This document shows, piece by piece, positions 6,676 through 7,711 of a stretch of DNA of 7,711 nt. Made by a program: the position numbers and the translations under genes. The notes under the pieces are model-generated. The model did not search any database. It saw only the letters and a program-made list of their open reading frames with translations, and had not been told where the DNA came from. The DNA comes from Pseudomonadota bacterium (GTDB taxonomy: Bacteria > Pseudomonadota > Alphaproteobacteria > Rhizobiales > Hyphomicrobiaceae), in contig JAKALI010000173.1 of the NCBI GenBank assembly GCA_021813195.1, positions 1 through 7,711 on the forward strand. The letters are read 5' to 3'. Numbering within the stretch: position 1 is the stretch's first letter; each line of letters begins with the position of its first letter.

Positions 6676-6889
6676 TTTCCGTCGGGACGGTTGTCCCACT
6701 GGGACATGTGCCCGGCTGGGATCTTTGACCTCGAAACCCGCAGAACCAGATGGGCCGCATCGCCCGATGGGCCACGCGACCCGACGGGATCTCGGTCCCG
6801 ATTTGTCTGACGTCCACCAACACCTCCCGCATCACGACGTCCCGCTGTCCCGACGGGACAAGAGCCCCGCGCGTCCCAATAGGACAGAT
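6676..6889. repeat. Degenerate array of palindromic boxes, 17-bp period in its left part
   Basis: From 6676 to 6811 eight successive 17-bp units can be laid out, starting at 6676, 6693, 6710, 6727, 6744, 6761, 6778 and 6795. All but the fourth (6727) fit a consensus close to GNCCCGATGGGACNNNN, though the eighth (6795) keeps only its left half. The best copies are full palindromes: TGTCCC-ACT-GGGACA (6692-6706), and out of phase by one base TGTCCC-GAC-GGGACA (6846-6860). A weaker copy is CGTCCC-AAT-AGGACA (6872-6886), and lone GTCC half-sites occur at 6812 and 6839. The array sits between oriT and parA. Repeats in this position usually serve as a centromere and operator for a ParB-like protein. 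Replication iterons, or a VirC1-type enhancer of transfer, are alternatives. Confidence 0.7.
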
Positions 6890-6916
6890 GACATTATCGG
6901 TCTACCGATATATTTA
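6888..6916 (+). promoter_or_regulatory. Predicted parA promoter
   Basis: ATGACA (6888-6893) and TATTTA (6911-6916) are 17 bp apart. TATATT (6909-6914) at 15 bp is an alternative -10. The spacer is almost filled by the palindrome at 6895-6910, so a bound protein there would block the polymerase. Confidence 0.45.
6895..6910. promoter_or_regulatory. 16-bp palindrome in the parA promoter, probable operator
   Basis: TATCGGT-CT-ACCGATA has perfect 7-bp arms and lies between the predicted -35 and -10 boxes. It shares the CGGT-NN-ACCG core and the layout of the palindrome at 6642-6657. It is probably an operator of the parA operon. The binding protein may be the gene product starting at 7680 or a plasmid-wide regulator. 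Confidence 0.6.
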
Positions 6917-6961
6917 ATGCAAGCACGAAGCCAGGCAGCTTTGCGAAGGAGCAACGGACAA

Positions 6962-7687
6962 GTGAACATGGAATCTGTCGAGGCCGGGCATCTGACAATC
7001 ATGGTCGCCTCCCCAAAAGGCGGTTGCGGGAAAACCACGGTCGCGGCGCTGCTGGCTCAGGAACTCGCCCGGGCTGGCGAGGTTTTGTTGATCGATGGCG
7101 ACAGGCAGGGCTCGTCGCTGCTGTGGTTCACGGTCGCCAGGGCGCACGGAAGTCAGTTGACAGGCGTCTCCGTCGAAAAGGTCGGGGGCAACGACCGAAT
7201 CGCCGAACGGGTGAAGACGGCTTCCGGTTTCATTGCTGTTATCGTCGAGGTCGCGGGATACGCTGAAGCGACACTCGCATTGGACGCGGTGGCGTGCGAC
7301 CTTGTCATCATTCCGAGCCAGCCGCACATTCTCGACTGCTATCAGGTCGTCCAGATCGTCAAATATCTGCGTGACATGGAGCGGGGCGGGTCGCCCGTCC
7401 GGCACAAGATCGTCCTCAACAGGATGACCGCGATGACGCGGAACTCCGTTGCCGCGAAAGCGGCGCTGAACGTCCTGCGCAACGCCGATGTCGAATGGTG
7501 CCGGCACGCCCTGTGGGAACGCTCCGTCTTCGCAAAGGTCATGACAGGCGCTGCCCTCTATGAACTGCCCCTGGATCGGGACGAATCGGTCGCACGCGCG
7601 CAGAACAATCTTCGCGCGGTCGTGGATGAATTGCTGTCCGACTTCCTGACAGAATCCGAGGGCCAGGCGGAGGCTGCCAATGACTGA
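6962..7687 (+). CDS. ParA-family ATPase, VirC1-like
   Basis: A 241-residue Walker-type ATPase. ParA proteins move plasmids over the nucleoid. VirC1, a relative, helps bring the relaxosome to the cell pole and the coupling protein. The deviant Walker A is SPKGGCGKTT (residues 17-26, with signature Lys19). LLIDGDRQGSS follows, where most ParAs have DxDPQ. The Walker B stretch reads IAVIVEVAGYAEA, with Glu in place of the usual Asp of the DTPG-like motif. The C-terminal WERSVFAKVMTGAALYEL resembles the equivalent part of VirC1. The GTG at 6962 is preferred, because AAGGAG (6946-6951) lies 10 bases before it. The ATG at 6968 would be 16 bases away, and a longer frame from 6725 would run through the repeats. 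The protein lacks an N-terminal DNA-binding domain, so its operator must be bound by a partner. Family firm; partition versus transfer role open. Confidence 0.88.
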   Translation: MNMESVEAGHLTIMVASPKGGCGKTTVAALLAQELARAGEVLLIDGDRQGSSLLWFTVARAHGSQLTGVSVEKVGGNDRIAERVKTASGFIAVIVEVAGYAEATLALDAVACDLVIIPSQPHILDCYQVVQIVKYLRDMERGGSPVRHKIVLNRMTAMTRNSVAAKAALNVLRNADVEWCRHALWERSVFAKVMTGAALYELPLDRDESVARAQNNLRAVVDELLSDFLTESEGQAEAAND

Positions 7688-7711
7688 GGAAAGAAAGGCG
7701 GCCCCGATCGC
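7680..7711 (+). CDS. Start of an unidentified gene overlapping parA, cut by the window edge
   Basis: An ATG at 7680 lies inside the parA end (ATGACTGA overlap of 8 bases) and follows GGAGG (7669-7673) at ideal distance. It reads MTEERKAAPI before the window stops. In small ParA cassettes the gene in this place is usually the DNA-binding ParB partner. With ten residues no family can be assigned. Confidence 0.7.
   Translation, partial: MTEERKAAPI

Noticed and set aside
6676..6889. CRISPR array
   Set aside because: The 17-bp units have no long unique spacers, the copies are degenerate, and no cas genes are nearby.
6725..6961. N-terminal extension of the ParA-like protein from TTG 6725
   Set aside because: It would translate the repeat array and the promoter. 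The peptide is low in complexity, and the AAGGAG site favours GTG 6962.

Overview
The window reads as part of the transfer and maintenance region of a conjugative or mobilizable plasmid, or an integrated relative, from a GC-rich alphaproteobacterium. The basis is the combination of a VirD4/TraG-type coupling protein, a VirD2-like relaxase with a MobC-type partner, and a ParA/VirC1-like ATPase. Rhizobiales is my guess. Nothing in the window fixes the species.

Layout, left to right. (1) Positions 1-2037, plus strand: a coupling-protein gene whose 5' end lies outside the window. (2) 2038-2264: a spacer with no convincing gene. (3) 2265-3005, plus strand: a complete vapBC toxin-antitoxin operon with a perfect 20-bp palindrome over its likely promoter. 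(4) 3006-3132: a short convergent spacer. (5) 3133-6512, minus strand: mobC and the relaxase gene, overlapping by four bases. (6) 6513-6961: a 449-bp non-coding control region. It holds an IncP/T-DNA-border-type oriT (nic between 6570 and 6571), a degenerate 17-bp-period array of palindromic boxes, and two related 16-bp palindromes. (7) 6962-7687, plus strand: a ParA/VirC1-like gene. (8) From 7680: the first codons of an overlapping downstream gene, cut by the window edge.

How it fits together: MobC and the relaxase would assemble on oriT, nick the plus strand and pilot the right-hand (parA) side into the recipient first. The coupling protein would dock the complex to a type IV secretion channel encoded elsewhere. 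The ParA-like protein and its downstream partner probably act on the repeat array, either for partition (the array as centromere and operator) or, as VirC1 does, to help the relaxosome. VapBC would stabilise the element. The most unusual points are an apparent internal duplication of the HUH half of the relaxase domain, in which the first copy has lost its histidines; a 17-bp phased palindrome array between oriT and parA; and a long relaxase C-terminus with no recognisable helicase or primase.
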